Part shown: positions 1-10,233 of the stretch, piece by piece
How positions within the stretch are numbered: the first letter of the stretch is position 1
How the letters are laid out: each line of letters starts with the position of its first letter
Assembly: GCA_017654935.2 (NCBI GenBank)
Contig: CM065682.1
Coordinates: 36,186,351 to 36,250,350 of the forward strand
DNA: 64,000 nucleotides
DNA from: Phymorhynchus buccinoides
Taxonomy: Eukaryota; Mollusca; Gastropoda; Neogastropoda; Raphitomidae
Direction of reading: 5' to 3'
The notes under the pieces: model-generated
What the model was told of the DNA's origin: nothing
Seen by the model: only the letters and a program-made list of their open reading frames with translations
Databases searched by the model: none
Made by a program: the position numbers and the translations under genes

Positions 1-314
1 TAGCAGTTTTTATTCCAATCTATTACAGAGGTGAGTAAGTAAGTGATTACGACTGCGCTTGTATATAATGTGGAATGCGTACACTGATAGACTAGACCTT
101 GACTTCAACAGATTGAATTGAAAGAAACAGTTTAGATCTAGATATTGTACACTCTTCTTCTACTTCTTCTTTTTCTTCTTCTTTTTCTTTTATGTTAAAA
201 GGCCCATGGTCAGCGAGCTGACCATTCTGGCCCCTTTTCTTGGTTTATTGAACAACTAAATCTAGATCTATTCTGGCCCTGCCAGAGTATATCAGCCAGA
301 GTAGCAAATGAGCA

Positions 315-402
315 TGTGTGTGTGTGTGTGTGTGCGTGCGCGCACGCTTATATGTGTGTGTGTGTGTCCTGTGTGTGCGCGCTTGTGTTTGTGTCTGACA
401 GT

Positions 403-437
<35 letters not shown>

Positions 438-543
438 CGTGTGTGTGTGTATATATATCTCTGTGTGTGTGTGTGTCTCTTGTGTGAGTGTGTGTCTGTG
501 TATGTCTGTGGGTGAGTCTCTGTGTGTGTGTGTGTGTGTGTGT

Positions 544-579
<36 letters not shown>

Positions 580-585
580 GTGCGT
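315..585. repeat. Compound microsatellite (TG)n-(G)n-(TG)n-(GA)n
   Basis: Runs of TG, a ~37-base G homopolymer near 400-437, further TG with short TATA and TCTC interruptions, then (GA)n to about 575. Reading frames across it are low-complexity Cys/Val or His/Thr artefacts. The matching tract at 17384-17647 has different run lengths, as expected for simple repeats. Confidence 0.95.
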
Positions 586-1109
586 TAATGACCAAACCCC
601 CTCCCTCCCCTCTTTTCTGTTACTCGCACTAATGTTATTGTTGTTGTTGTTACCCTGGCTTAAAGACTCCAGGGGTCATCCCAACAGCTGAAGCCCTTGA
701 ACACTACGGCATAAATGCACCAGCTAGGGATGATAACATTATGTGTGAGACCGTTTTTGATTACCCCGCTACGAGGGCAGCCACACTCCGACTTCGGAAG
801 AAATTATTATGATTAAATGGGTTTACATGCTGATGGAGTGTCAGTGACTTAAAAGCTTTGGTGTATAACAAATTGTTAGCAGGCATTGTCTTAACCAGTA
901 ATCAATTTTAAAAAAAAAATCATCCATTATATCTCTAACTGGAGAGGGGTTAAAGAGGGAAATAAGTCATTTTGGGCAAATAAATGTTTTCATTATGGCT
1001 TTATTGTGCAGACTGACTGAATTATAATTATATCAGTCACTTTCAACAGTTTTTAGCTTTTTTCACTTACCTTTAAAAGAGGTTATGCTTAGTTTACCTC
1101 ATTGGTCTC
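586..1109. other. No gene seen; leader of the satellite block
   Basis: AT-rich sequence with no supported reading frame. It is shared with 17648-18180 in the duplicate. Nothing in it resembles a known element that I can name. Confidence 0.5.
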
Positions 1110-2590
1110 TTGCCATAATTTTTGTTTAATTATATAGCTATGTGATCCAAATGCTTCTGGCACTGAAGGGGTTAAGTGCTGAATTAAAAATGTCCCTACA
1201 TCCTAAATCGACAAACACACCATAAGAAACTATCATGCGAAATGTCATGCTTGTTATATGAAAATGCGCAGCACTAGATTTTCTTGTTGAATTAAAGGTT
1301 CCACAATCAAAATGCCTTAGGCACCGAAGGGGTTAAAGGCTGAATTGAACATATTATCTCTACATCAGAAATGGATAAACACACCATAAGAAACCACCAT
1401 GTTAAATGTCATGGTTGTTACATGAACATACCCAACTCTACAATTATTTGTCATAAATAACTGTGATCAAAATGCCCTTGGCACTGAAGGGGTTAAAGGT
1501 TGAATTGCAATTGTCCCTGCATCACAAATTGATAAACACACCATAAGAAATTATCATGCCAAATTTCATGCTTATTAGTATGAAAGTATCCAACACTAGA
1601 TTTGTTTTAAGTTATAACTGTCCTCGATCAAAATGCCCTTCGCACTGAAGGGATTAAAGGCTGAATTGAAAATGTCCCTACATCAGAAATTGTTAAACAC
1701 ACCATAAGAAAATTTCATGTCAGATTCCATGCTTGTTTCTTTAAAATGCATTCCACTAGAAGTTTATTTACTTTTTTCTGTTTGCAATAAAATTTTCTTG
1801 GCATTGAAAGGGTTAAAGGCTGAATTGCAAATGTCCCTACATCAGAATTTAACAAAGACACCATAAGAAATGATCGTGGCAAATTTCATGCTTGTTATAT
1901 GAAAATGCTCAATACTATAATTTTTTGTTGAATTAAAATTCCGCTATAAAAATGTATTTGGCATCGAAAGGGTTAAAGGCTGAATTGAAGGTATCCCTCT
2001 GTCAAAAATGAATAAATGCACCGTAAGAAACCACCATGCCAAATTGTATGCTTGTTACATGAAAATGCCCAACACTATAAAAAAAATAATCAAATAACTG
2101 TTTGTGATTAAAATGCCCTTGGCACCGAAGGGGTTAAAGCCTGAATTGCAAATGTCCCTACGTCAGAAATTGATAAACACACCATAAGAAACTATCGTAC
2201 CAAATGTCATGTTTATTACATGAAAATACCCAATACTATAATTTAAAAAAAATTATAACTGCCCGTGATGAAAATGTCCATGACACTGAAGGGGTTAAAG
2301 GCTGAATTGAAAATGTCCCTACGTCAGAAATCAATAAACATGCCATAAGAACCTATCATGCTGAATTTCATGCTTGCTTCATGAAAATGCATACCATTAG
2401 ATTTTGATTTTTATTTTTGCCCCCTCCCAAAAAAAAATTACACTTGGCACTGAAAGGGTTAAAGGCTGAATTCCAAATGTCCCTACGTCAGGAATTGATA
2501 AACACACCATAAGACACCCATAAGACGACCTATCATACCAAATTTCATGCTTGTTGTTTGAAAACGCACAATTCTGCCATTATATATTCC
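1110..2590. repeat. Tandem satellite, ~160-bp unit, about nine units
   Basis: The core motif GAAGGGGTTAAAGGCTGAAT recurs near 1167, 1326, 1482, 1645, 1805, 1963, 2123, 2284 and 2447, giving a period of 156-163 bases. Each unit also carries 'ATGTCCCTACRTCAGAAATT', 'ACACCATAAGAAA' and a 'CATGCTTGTTRYATGAAAAT' block. Units differ by roughly 10-25%, so the array is not freshly homogenised. A reversed piece of one unit (CCTGACGTAGGGACATAA) lies near 16680, just before the second copy of the duplication. No coding potential. Confidence 0.92.
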
Positions 2591-3225
2591 ACTACGAGAC
2601 CAGCAGTCCAAGGGGAGAGAATCTATGTTAGGCCGTCAGGAGGCAACCAACCGAGGAGACACTGCACTTCTGCTGAGTCACTTCGGTGGAGTTCAGTAGA
2701 GCCTGTTCAGGACACCACCTTCTAAGCCCCCCCTACTGACGACAATATTCTCTTAGTCGCGGAGCCAGCGTGAGTGAGGTCCTCCTCCGAGGGCGCCACC
2801 ACGGACCGTCCACCGACAGCTCCCCAGAACACACTGATCCCCATGACTTTGACCCGAACGCACCAAGGCATAGACTGGATTGGAAACCGAAACTGAGGTC
2901 ACCATGAGAGCAGGGCATGCAAAGCCACAGAATTTGAGACTTCTTTTTTTTTTTAATGATGGATGGAAAAGGAGGCCGATGATAACGATGATGATGATAC
3001 TATGGAGTTCCGTATCGGTCTGAGACTTACTGCATGGCAGGGCTGTATTCTACGCTTCCTTTCATGATGATATCCCCGCGTTAACCAGGCCCAAGAACTA
3101 CAGACACCTGCAGTGTTGGTCTTTCAATTAGAGCAACGCTCTCAGAATCGCCTCCGTTAAGCTAATGAAACTCGATTGTGTGGTTTCAGTCTTCCCATTG
3201 AGCCCATAGCCACTCACTCTAGGTA
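2591..3225. other. Unassigned sequence between satellite and element A
   Basis: Mixed-composition sequence with a poly-T tract near 2943 and a short GAT-rich stretch near 2980. I found no supported coding region or RNA gene. It is repeated at 19640-20281. It may be a dispersed repeat but I cannot name it. Confidence 0.4.
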
Positions 3226-4460
3226 CAGTACTCCCCGTTTATAGTACACTCGGTTATAAGAAATTTCGGTTACAGTAAAGGAAAGCACTGGTTCCCGGCC
3301 AAAGGTCTACTGTTTTGTTACTAAATAGACCTCGGATAGTAGCAACTCGGTTATTTTTTTAATTTTTAAATGCTATAGTAAAGTTACTTTTGGTTCCCCA
3401 CAGGACTGGCTCCTCACAGTCTCACCGCTCCCTCCACCTACCCATAATAACAACTGGGTTATAATTAAAATTTAAAAAACTCCTATAGTAAAGTCATTTG
3501 TGGTTCCTCCTTGATATAAAAAATAATTGTCCTCTTCCTGACCTTTGTAAATACGTCATCAATGTATACGTCACAGTCTCACTACTCCCTCTACCCACCT
3601 TCATCAACGAAATTGAAAGGCACTCAAAAACATGTTTCTTTCCCCTCATTACTTAGTGGGAAAAAAGGAATCCGAAAAAAATATATATACAGACAAATCC
3701 GCTTATAAGAAACTCGCTTATAAGAAAACTCGCTTACAATGAAGCAAAAAAAATTCCCTGCCGAACTTCTTTCTTATCTATGATCAAAACTGGGATATAA
3801 GAAACTCGCTTATAAGAAAACTCGGTTATAAGCAAGCACATTCTTTCTCCCTTCTGCAATGATAAGAAAATGATGTCATACAAGAGAGTTGGTTTGCAGT
3901 TCATTTTCTTTTAAGCGAGTTCTATTTACTTATAAGCGAATTACCATTGACAACATTTTCTCAAAGACCCACCAGATCATGTGTCAAAATCACGGGTTCC
4001 ATGTGTTTTCCCTCTTATAGCTGGTAAAAAAAATCTTGTTTTGACCAGGTTTGACTCCCATACAAATGCCCCCAAATTGAAAACGAAACATTTTATAGAG
4101 CAGCCTCAATTTGAAGTTGGGGGAATTTGTATGTGGGTCACAGCTACCCAGAAAAAAAAACCAAGGGATTTAATCGTGTTGGTTCAGTTTGTCTTTAAAA
4201 GTGAGTTGGACCTGAACTGAAAGGATGTTCCGAGAAAATTGAAGTTGTTCCAAAAAGGGAAAGTTTACCTCATACCAGTTGCGTCACAGACAGTCTAAAC
4301 AGTACAGGCATTTGATTACAAGACTAATTGAGTTGTTTTTGTTCCTTTTTTCCATACTTTCCTTCAGTATTCTGTATTCAGTATTCTGTGCAAAATAAAT
4401 GTTGAGCAGAAGAAGAAAATATGAGTAGTTTTGTGTTGGTGGTAGAGATTTTCAGCAACA

Positions 4461-4613
4461 ATGGCAGAGAGGAAAAGACAATTCATTTATTTAAGAAGAT
4501 AAATGCAAATAACTGAATATATGGACGAACATCCACATAAACAAAAGCAAACGATCGGTGAAAAGCTGTATGAGTGGACAGTAAATGGTAATAATTCAGT
4601 ACAAGAAAGGTGA
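4461..4613 (+). pseudogene. pogo/Tigger-like transposase N-terminus, broken
   Basis: Reads MAERKRQFIYLRR, a stop at 4500-4502, then about 36 open codons (MQITEYMDEHPHKQKQ... WTVNGNNSVQER) to TGA at 4611. The basic start followed by a 'QI..YM.EHP..KQ..I..K' pattern resembles the psq/CENP-B-type helix-turn-helix that opens pogo and Tigger transposases (family knowledge). A TTTTCAGCA acceptor-like string lies just before the ATG. Four copies occur here: 4461, 21503, 25741 (where the in-frame stop is a Tyr codon) and a reversed one at 25137-25283 whose ATG is ACG. No DDE catalytic part is present in any, so all are remnants. Confidence 0.6.
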
Positions 4614-5524
4614 AGGGGTATGCATTTCATAACAGTAAAAAGACAAAAAAGGCTTCTTAGTTAAGTTGTTGTAGGCTACTTTAAATCTTCTTCTTAGTAG
4701 ACTATTTTGATTTTATGATGCAAGACATGCATCAAATTAGGAAAAAGGATTTTCTCTTCATTTTGATTTTCTGTCTTTCTTTTTCTTTTCTTTTTCCCCT
4801 TTTCCCCCATTCAATTTGTTTATAAGGGAAAAAACTTCAAAATGTTTTCTTATATCTGAGTTTCAGATATAAGAAAACTTGGATATGGTAATAAGCAAAA
4901 CATCATCTCCCTTTGATTTTCTTATAACCGAGTGTTGCTGTATTTTGATTTTATGATGTAAAACATGAGTCATAGGTCGCAAGTTTCCTTATTGTCCATT
5001 GGCATTGTACAAACGCAAATACAATATTGTCTTCCACTGTGTAAAGTAAGTTATACATCCAAATTAGAATATTGATTAAAAACAAGAAACAGAAATTTAC
5101 ATTTAAACAAATATGTTACTCTCACTCCTCACCCAATCATTCATCTGCTCTCCGCTATCTTGCTCGCTCATCATGCAACTCACACCACATCTGCCTTCAT
5201 TTTTGTTTTTAATTTTCTGTTCTGTTTTCTTTTTTCCTCCTTTGTTTTGCATTTTTCCCTTTTTTTTATGCACCAAATTATGTAAAAGTATTTTTTCTTC
5301 GTTTAATGTTTCAGTTTGTCTTTTATTTGATTTTTTCTCCTTTTCTCTTTTATTTTTCCCCCATTCAACTCGGTTATAAGAACAAAAAATTAAAATGTTT
5401 TCTTTTATCCGAGTTCCGGATATAAGAAAACACGGATATAAGAAAACAAAACAATTATCTCCCTTCGATTTTCTTATAACCGGGTTTTGCTGTAGCATGA
5501 AAATGCGATATTTTATTGCAGGCA

Positions 5525-5660
5525 TGATAATTTATTATCAGGCATAATGTCTGTAGGCATAATGTCCAGTAGGCAAAATGTCCGATGAGCATGGTGACCA
5601 TAGGCATAATGTCCGTAGGCAAAGTGTCCGTAGGCGAAATGTCCGCAGGCAAACTGTTCA
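5525..5660. repeat. 15-bp minisatellite (GTAGGCATAATGTCC type)
   Basis: About eight imperfect units of GTAGGCATAATGTCC between the nested TTATAAG unit and a short TG tract, inside element A. Variants include GTAGGCAAAATGTCC and GTAGGCGAAATGTCC. The same array is at 22582-22717 in the duplicate. Confidence 0.85.
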
Positions 5661-5777
5661 ATCACTGTGCGTGTGTGTGTGTGTGCACTCACGCATGTGC
5701 ATGTGCATGCATGAATAGATTCAAAGGCGATTCTGGAAGTTTGAGGTTGTACACTATATGCTTTGTTTTGTGCACTG

Positions 5778-5867
5778 GGAAATATACCATGTATAAACCC
5801 AATCACCTTTTTGGACCTCAAACCATATGAGGAAGGGGTAGGATGGGTTTATATTTAGTATTTTACG
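5778..5867. mobile_element. ~90-bp MITE with TATAAACCC / TATAAGCCC ends
   Basis: Starts AAATATACCATGTATAAACC and ends GGGTTTATATTTAGTATTTT, which are inverted matches. A better preserved relative is at 12622-12708 (ATACCGTGTATAAGCCCACC ... GGGCTTAAACTCGGTATTTT), and a copy is at 22835-22924. A related but rearranged piece is at 10262-10370. No coding capacity. Naming it a MITE is inference from size and ends. Confidence 0.6.
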
Positions 5868-6014
5868 TTTCCTTTGACTTTGAAAAACGTCATCGGATAA
5901 GGTAAAAAATATCATCAAAACTTTACTATATCCGAACATCGTTTATAAGAAAAACCTGTTATAGTAAAGGAAAAGCCTTGCTCCCCTGCACTTTACTATA
6001 AGCGGGGTGTACTG

Positions 6015-7509
6015 TAGGAGTCGGTCGTGAGAGTAACATATTTGTTTAAATGTAAATTTCTGTTTCTTGTTTTTAATCAATATTCTAATTTGGATGTACT
6101 CATTTTGCACAGTGGAAGACAATTTTGTATTTGCGTTTGTACAATGCCAATGCACAATAAAGAAATTTGCCACCTATGACTCATGTTTTACATCATAAAA
6201 AATCAAAATACAGCAAAACTCGGTTATAAGAAAATCGAAGGGAGATCATTTTTTTGCTTATTACCATATCCAAGTTTTCTTATATCCAAAACTCGGATAG
6301 GAGAAAACATTTTGAAGTGTTTTCCCTTATAAACAAATTGAATGGGGAAAAGGGAAAAGAGAAAAGAAAAAGAAAAGAAAAAGAAGGACAGAATAACAAA
6401 ACAAAGAGAAAATCCTTTTTTCCTAATTTGATGCATTTCTTACATCATAAAATCAAAATAGTCTACTAAGAAGAAGATTTAAAGGTAGCCTACAACCACT
6501 CAAACTAACAAGCTTTTTTTTCTTCTTTTTACTGTTATCAAATACAGTGGAACCCCGTTATAAGAAAATCGAAGGGAGATAATTTTTTGTTTTCTTATTT
6601 CCGATAATCGGATATAAGAAAACTTGGAATTTATTTTCTTATAACCGATTTGAAGGGAAAAAAGAAAAGAAAAAAAGAATTTAAAAAAAAAGACAAGCAG
6701 AAACAAAACAAAGAGAAAATGCTTTTACCTAATTTGGTGAATGAAAAAAAAGGGAAAAATGCAAAACAAAGGAGAGAGAAAAAAACGGAAAAAAAAAAAA
6801 AATTAAAAACAAAAAATGAAGGCAGACGTAGTGTGAGTTGCGAGCAAGCAGATGAATGAGTGGGTGTGGTGTGAGAGTAACATATTTGTTTAAATGTAAA
6901 TTTCTGTTTCTTGTTTTTAATAAATATTCTAATTTGGATGTATAACTCATTTTACACAGTGGAAGACAATTTTTGTGTTTCCGTTTGTACAATGCCAATG
7001 GACATTTAAGACACAAAAGTACAGGCACTCATATTTTTTTCTTCTGCTCAACATTTATTTTGCACAGAATACTGAAGGAAAGTATAGAATAAAGGAACAA
7101 AAACAACTCAATTAGTCTTGCAATCAAGTGCCTGTACTGTTTAGAATGTCTGTGACGCAACTGATATGAGGTAAACTTTTCCTTTTTGGAATGACTTCAA
7201 TTTTCTTAGAACATCCTTTCAGTTCAGGTCCAACTCACTTTTAAAGACACACTGACCCAACACGATTAAGTCTCTTCTTTTTTTCTGGGTAGCTGTGACC
7301 CACATACAAATCCCCCCAACTTCAAATTGAGGCTGCTCTTTAAAATGTTTCAATTTTCAATTTGGCGCGTATTAGTACGGGAAGTCAAACCTGGTCAAAA
7401 CAAGATTTCGTACAAGCTATAAGAGGGAAAACATTGTGGAAACCTGTGATTTTGACACTTGATCTGGTGGGTCTTTAAGAAAATGAATGTTGTCAATGGT
7501 AATTCGATT
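6015..7509. repeat. Right arm of a large imperfect inverted repeat (TTATAAG family)
   Basis: From about 6030 the sequence is the reverse complement of element A's interior: 6031-6062 mirrors 5090-5118, and 7380-7508 mirrors about 3948-4050. The mirror is broken at 6545-6870 by an extra hairpin unit beginning CAGTGGAACCCCGTTATAAG. The arm ends at the gap, so its outer end is unknown. Reading frames here are A/T-rich by-products that recur in every copy and carry no domain. Confidence 0.8.
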
Positions 7510-8009
7510 NNNNNNNNNNNNNNNNNNNNNNNNNNNNNNNNNNNNNNNNNNNNNNNNNNNNNNNNNNNNNNNNNNNNNNNNNNNNNNNNNNNNNNNNNNN
7601 NNNNNNNNNNNNNNNNNNNNNNNNNNNNNNNNNNNNNNNNNNNNNNNNNNNNNNNNNNNNNNNNNNNNNNNNNNNNNNNNNNNNNNNNNNNNNNNNNNNN
7701 NNNNNNNNNNNNNNNNNNNNNNNNNNNNNNNNNNNNNNNNNNNNNNNNNNNNNNNNNNNNNNNNNNNNNNNNNNNNNNNNNNNNNNNNNNNNNNNNNNNN
7801 NNNNNNNNNNNNNNNNNNNNNNNNNNNNNNNNNNNNNNNNNNNNNNNNNNNNNNNNNNNNNNNNNNNNNNNNNNNNNNNNNNNNNNNNNNNNNNNNNNNN
7901 NNNNNNNNNNNNNNNNNNNNNNNNNNNNNNNNNNNNNNNNNNNNNNNNNNNNNNNNNNNNNNNNNNNNNNNNNNNNNNNNNNNNNNNNNNNNNNNNNNNN
8001 NNNNNNNNN
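7510..8009. other. Assembly gap, 500 N
   Basis: Exactly 500 N, the usual placeholder for a gap of unknown size. Left flank is TTATAAG-family sequence, right flank is a minisatellite array, so the missing sequence is probably repeat. Confidence 0.99.
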
Positions 8010-8338
8010 GCAATACAAGATGATGGTGTTTGATACAGTGCAATACCTTGTGATGCAATACAAGATACTGCTATATGATACAATGCAACACCTTGTGATG
8101 CAATACAAGATGATGGTATTTGATACAATGCAACACCATATGATGCAATACAAGATGATGGTGTTTGATACAGTGCAATACAAATGTGATGCAATACAAG
8201 ATGATGGTGTTTGATACAATGCAACACCTTGTGATGCAATACAATATGATGGTGTTTGATACAGTGCAATACAAATGTGATGCAATACAAGATGATGGTG
8301 TTTGATACATTGCAACACCATGTGATGTAATACAGTTT
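8010..8338. repeat. ~46-bp minisatellite (TGATGCAATACAAGATGATG type)
   Basis: About seven units; TGATGCAATACAAG recurs near 8051, 8097, 8141, 8189, 8233 and 8279. Each unit has two half-units (TGATGCAATACAAGATGATG and TTGATACAGTGCAATACC). The array begins at the gap edge so its true length is unknown. The same unit reappears at 9633-9690 and at the centre of the giant palindrome (55258-55374). Confidence 0.92.
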
Positions 8339-8370
8339 GGAACAGTTTTATTTGAGCTTTGGCCCCGGTG

Positions 8371-8401
8371 GGGGGGGGGGGGGGGTGGGGGGGGGGGGTG
8401 T

Positions 8402-8440
<39 letters not shown>
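8371..8440. repeat. Poly-G tract
   Basis: About 70 bases, nearly all G, just beyond the 3' end of the LINE fragment. Several similar G or C tracts occur in the window (395-437, 9707-9740, 43800-43890, 49001-49850, 61758-61795). They may be real or inflated by sequencing error. Confidence 0.8.
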
Positions 8441-9074
8441 CTTTTAAGCTAATACATAGATAACAACAAACACAATGGCAGACACTGGTGAGTCAAAAAA
8501 GAAAATAAGAAAACATACATTCAAATATGAATAACAACAAAAAGACGATCTAGGAAATAAAATTCACAACAAAAAGACTTAATAATCTAAGAAATAAAAT
8601 TGAAACTAAAAGTATCCCATATAAACTACCTACTATTTTTCAAAACAAAAAAACACAGAAAAGGAATAACAAAGACATAGGTTACAGAGCAGTGACTTAA
8701 ACTTAAACAAAACAAAAAAACACACAAAAACCACACACACAAGCAAGTAGGTTTCACAGGTTGGTGTTGTTGTTTTCTCCGCATTTATGTGTTTCTTACA
8801 GTTTTAGAAAACAAAGTTACAAGTAAATGGATAAACTTTGCGAGTTTGACAAGTTTAGATTTCCTGTGGGTATTCATTAAAATACTAAATTTAATAACAT
8901 TGGGGTGACGCTGAAAATATGTGGGTAATAGCTCTGGCCTATGGTCTTTTATCAAAGGAAAAGAACAAGCAAACAAATAGTGAAATTCATCACCAATGTC
9001 ATTCAGTTCACACAGGATACATTTTCTTTTCTTGCCTAGGGATATCAAAAAATATACCCTGCTGTACGCGAAAC

Positions 9075-9288
9075 TTAGGGGAAGACGGGGTAAAAAGCGC
9101 ATGGGCGGGTAAGAAGCCCACCCCAATTATCTCATGAAATGAAGCAAATTTCAGTCTCATTTTGCCCATGAGACGAGCGTTAAGAGTCTCATGGGCAAAA
9201 TTAAAAGACTGAAATTTGCTTCACTTCATGAGATAATTGGGGTGGGCTTCTTACCCGCCCATGCGCTTTTTACCCCGTCTTCCCCTAA
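9075..9288. mobile_element. 214-bp palindromic MITE inserted in the LINE
   Basis: Almost the whole element is one inverted repeat: TTAGGGGAAGACGGGGTAAA at the left and its complement at the right, with an ~11-base loop (GAGCGTTAAGA) near 9170-9182. Outer bases are TTAGGGG and CCCCTAA, so a TA flank is present on both sides. Removing the element together with both TA copies restores an open frame in the LINE tail (ICN then SFAYS). No coding capacity. Superfamily not assignable. Confidence 0.9.
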
Positions 9289-9632
9289 TTGCAAATTCTA
9301 AACTTAATCATTGACTGACGCAAGGAATATGGCAAAACTAGCAAATAATGCTCAAAACTAGGGCTTTCTTTAACTAAACGATAGTTATAACACGCGCTAC
9401 TGCCATAAACATCACTTCTCCATGTCTGTAGGAATTGATCCTTTAATCTTTGTTTGACGACACATTTAAACTGATTTAAAGAAAACATATAAGACAATCC
9501 AAGTTCGTTCAACAGTGTCAAATCCTGCAGTAACCATGGGAGTCTAAACTGGCCAGAATCGAACATAAAGTTACATAGCTTAAAAAGTAAAACTGAGGTA
9601 TTGTCTAGATCTTTCGTGGTTTTCAAAAGACG

Positions 9633-9701
9633 ATGGTGTTTGATACAATGCAATACCATGTGATGCAATACAAGACGAGGTGTTTGATGGTTAGTTCTTT
9701 T

Positions 9702-9740
<39 letters not shown>
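9633..9740. repeat. Minisatellite remnant followed by poly-C
   Basis: 9633-9690 is about one unit of the 46-bp minisatellite at 8010, and 9707-9740 is a C homopolymer. With the array on the other side this brackets the LINE fragment, suggesting that the LINE landed in the minisatellite. Confidence 0.8.
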
Positions 9741-9882
9741 ATGCAACACACACTCTCCCATACTCTCTCAGCTTCCTCTCTACCATACCCCCCCCCCACC
9801 CACCCCCACCACATACACATTTCAAGTTGATTTTTTAGATCACTTTGGAGTTTAAACATGATTTCCCTTTCCTTATTTCCGA

Positions 9883-9976
9883 CAAAGGAGGCGGTGACAA
9901 AGGAGGCGGTGACAAAGGAGGGAATGACAAAGGAGGGAATGACAAAGGAGGGAATGACAAAGGAGGCGATGACAAA
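9883..9976. repeat. 15-bp tandem repeat (GACAAAGGAGGCGGT)
   Basis: Six full units, two of GACAAAGGAGGCGGT, three of GACAAAGGAGGGAAT and one of GACAAAGGAGGCGAT, plus a partial unit. It stays open in one frame as (TKEAV)/(TKEGM) repeats, but nothing else supports translation. Confidence 0.9.
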
Positions 9977-9998
9977 GAGATTCTACCAAAAGCTGGTA

Positions 9999-10233
9999 CA
10001 GTCGAATACGCTTAAGTCGACGTGCCAGTGGCAATGGATTTTATGTTGAGTTATGCGTCAGTCGACTTATCCGTCAGTCGGATATCTGGACTTCACAGAC
10101 GTTTTCAGAAAAAAAATGTGACTTATCCGTCAGTCGGATATCTCGACTTTATAGACGTTTTCAGAAAAAAATGTCGACTTATCCGTCAGTCGGATATCTC
10201 GACTTCACAGACACTTTCAGAAGATAATGTCGA
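9999..10233. mobile_element. Terminal array of a second pogo-like family (GTCGAC type), left end
   Basis: Begins TACAGTCGAATACGCTTAAG, then three tandem units of 55-57 bp starting at 10063, 10120 and 10175, each with GACTTATCCGTCAGTCGGAT and GACGTTTTCAGAAAA. The CAGTCGAAT start matches ends of the TTATAAG family, but the iterated word is AAGTCGAC instead of TTATAAGAAA. A possible partner end is 12960-13145. Confidence 0.6.

Larger units (their letters stand above)
3226..6014 (+). mobile_element. Element A, pogo-like TIR transposon derivative, 2789 bp (copy 1)
   Basis: The left end CAGTACTCCCCGTTTATAGT and the right end, read inward on the other strand, CAGTACACCCCGCTTATAGT form a terminal inverted repeat, each flanked by TA. 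Full-length copies are at 3226-6014 and 20282-23071; a deleted copy is at 40128-41677. Inside, a second set of ends (near 3691, CCGCTTATAAGAAACTCGC; near 5494, CCGGGTTTTGCTGTA) marks a nested TTATAAG-type unit. A transposase start survives at 4461. CAGT ends and TA target sites are known features of pogo/Tigger (Tc1/mariner superfamily); assignment here is inference from ends plus the protein fragment. Element polarity follows that fragment. Confidence 0.8.
1..7509. repeat. Direct segmental duplication, copy 1
   Basis: This stretch repeats almost base for base at 17073-24548 in the same orientation, including microsatellites, the 160-bp satellite, element A and the mirrored TTATAAG block. Differences are scattered substitutions and short indels, plus changes in simple-repeat lengths. 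The copy stops exactly at the 500-N gap, and position 1 already lies inside it (first bases align with 17071 onward), so the left end is outside the window. Either a true duplication or an alternative haplotype placed beside the primary contig. Confidence 0.93.
8341..9627 (-). pseudogene. 3' end of a jockey/CR1-type LINE ORF2, split by a MITE
   Basis: The minus strand at 9291-9627 encodes ...WRSDVYGSSACYNYRLVKE and ...LRQSMIKFRICN. After the palindrome it resumes at about 9074 with SFAYSRVYFLISLGKKRKCI, then CELNDIGDEFHYLFACSF, ending at a stop near 8785. The 'CILCEL.DIGDEFHYLF.C.F' pattern is the Cys/His tail motif I know from the C-terminus of many animal non-LTR retrotransposons; the reverse transcriptase itself is missing. 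The 3' untranslated part contains AATAAAACTGTTCC near 8350, a plausible poly(A) signal. The copy is truncated at its 5' side near 9627, where minisatellite sequence resumes. Confidence 0.75.

Noticed and set aside
245..691. Several open frames of 60-120 codons (Cys/Val-rich, His/Thr-rich, poly-Pro)
   Set aside because: They are translations of TG, GA and poly-G simple repeats and appear on both strands and in the duplicate.
5103..5525. Recurring ~90-140-codon frames in TTATAAG-family elements (for example ICSPLSCSLIMQLTPHLPSF)
   Set aside because: They recur in every copy with frameshifts, are Phe/Ser or Lys-rich by composition, and match no transposase motif. They are by-products of T-rich element interior.
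7395..8321. Long open frames across the first gap
   Set aside because: Most of their length is N and the rest is minisatellite.
8010..8338. CRISPR-like look of the short regular repeats
   Set aside because: Units are directly adjacent with no unique spacers, and the genome is clearly animal.
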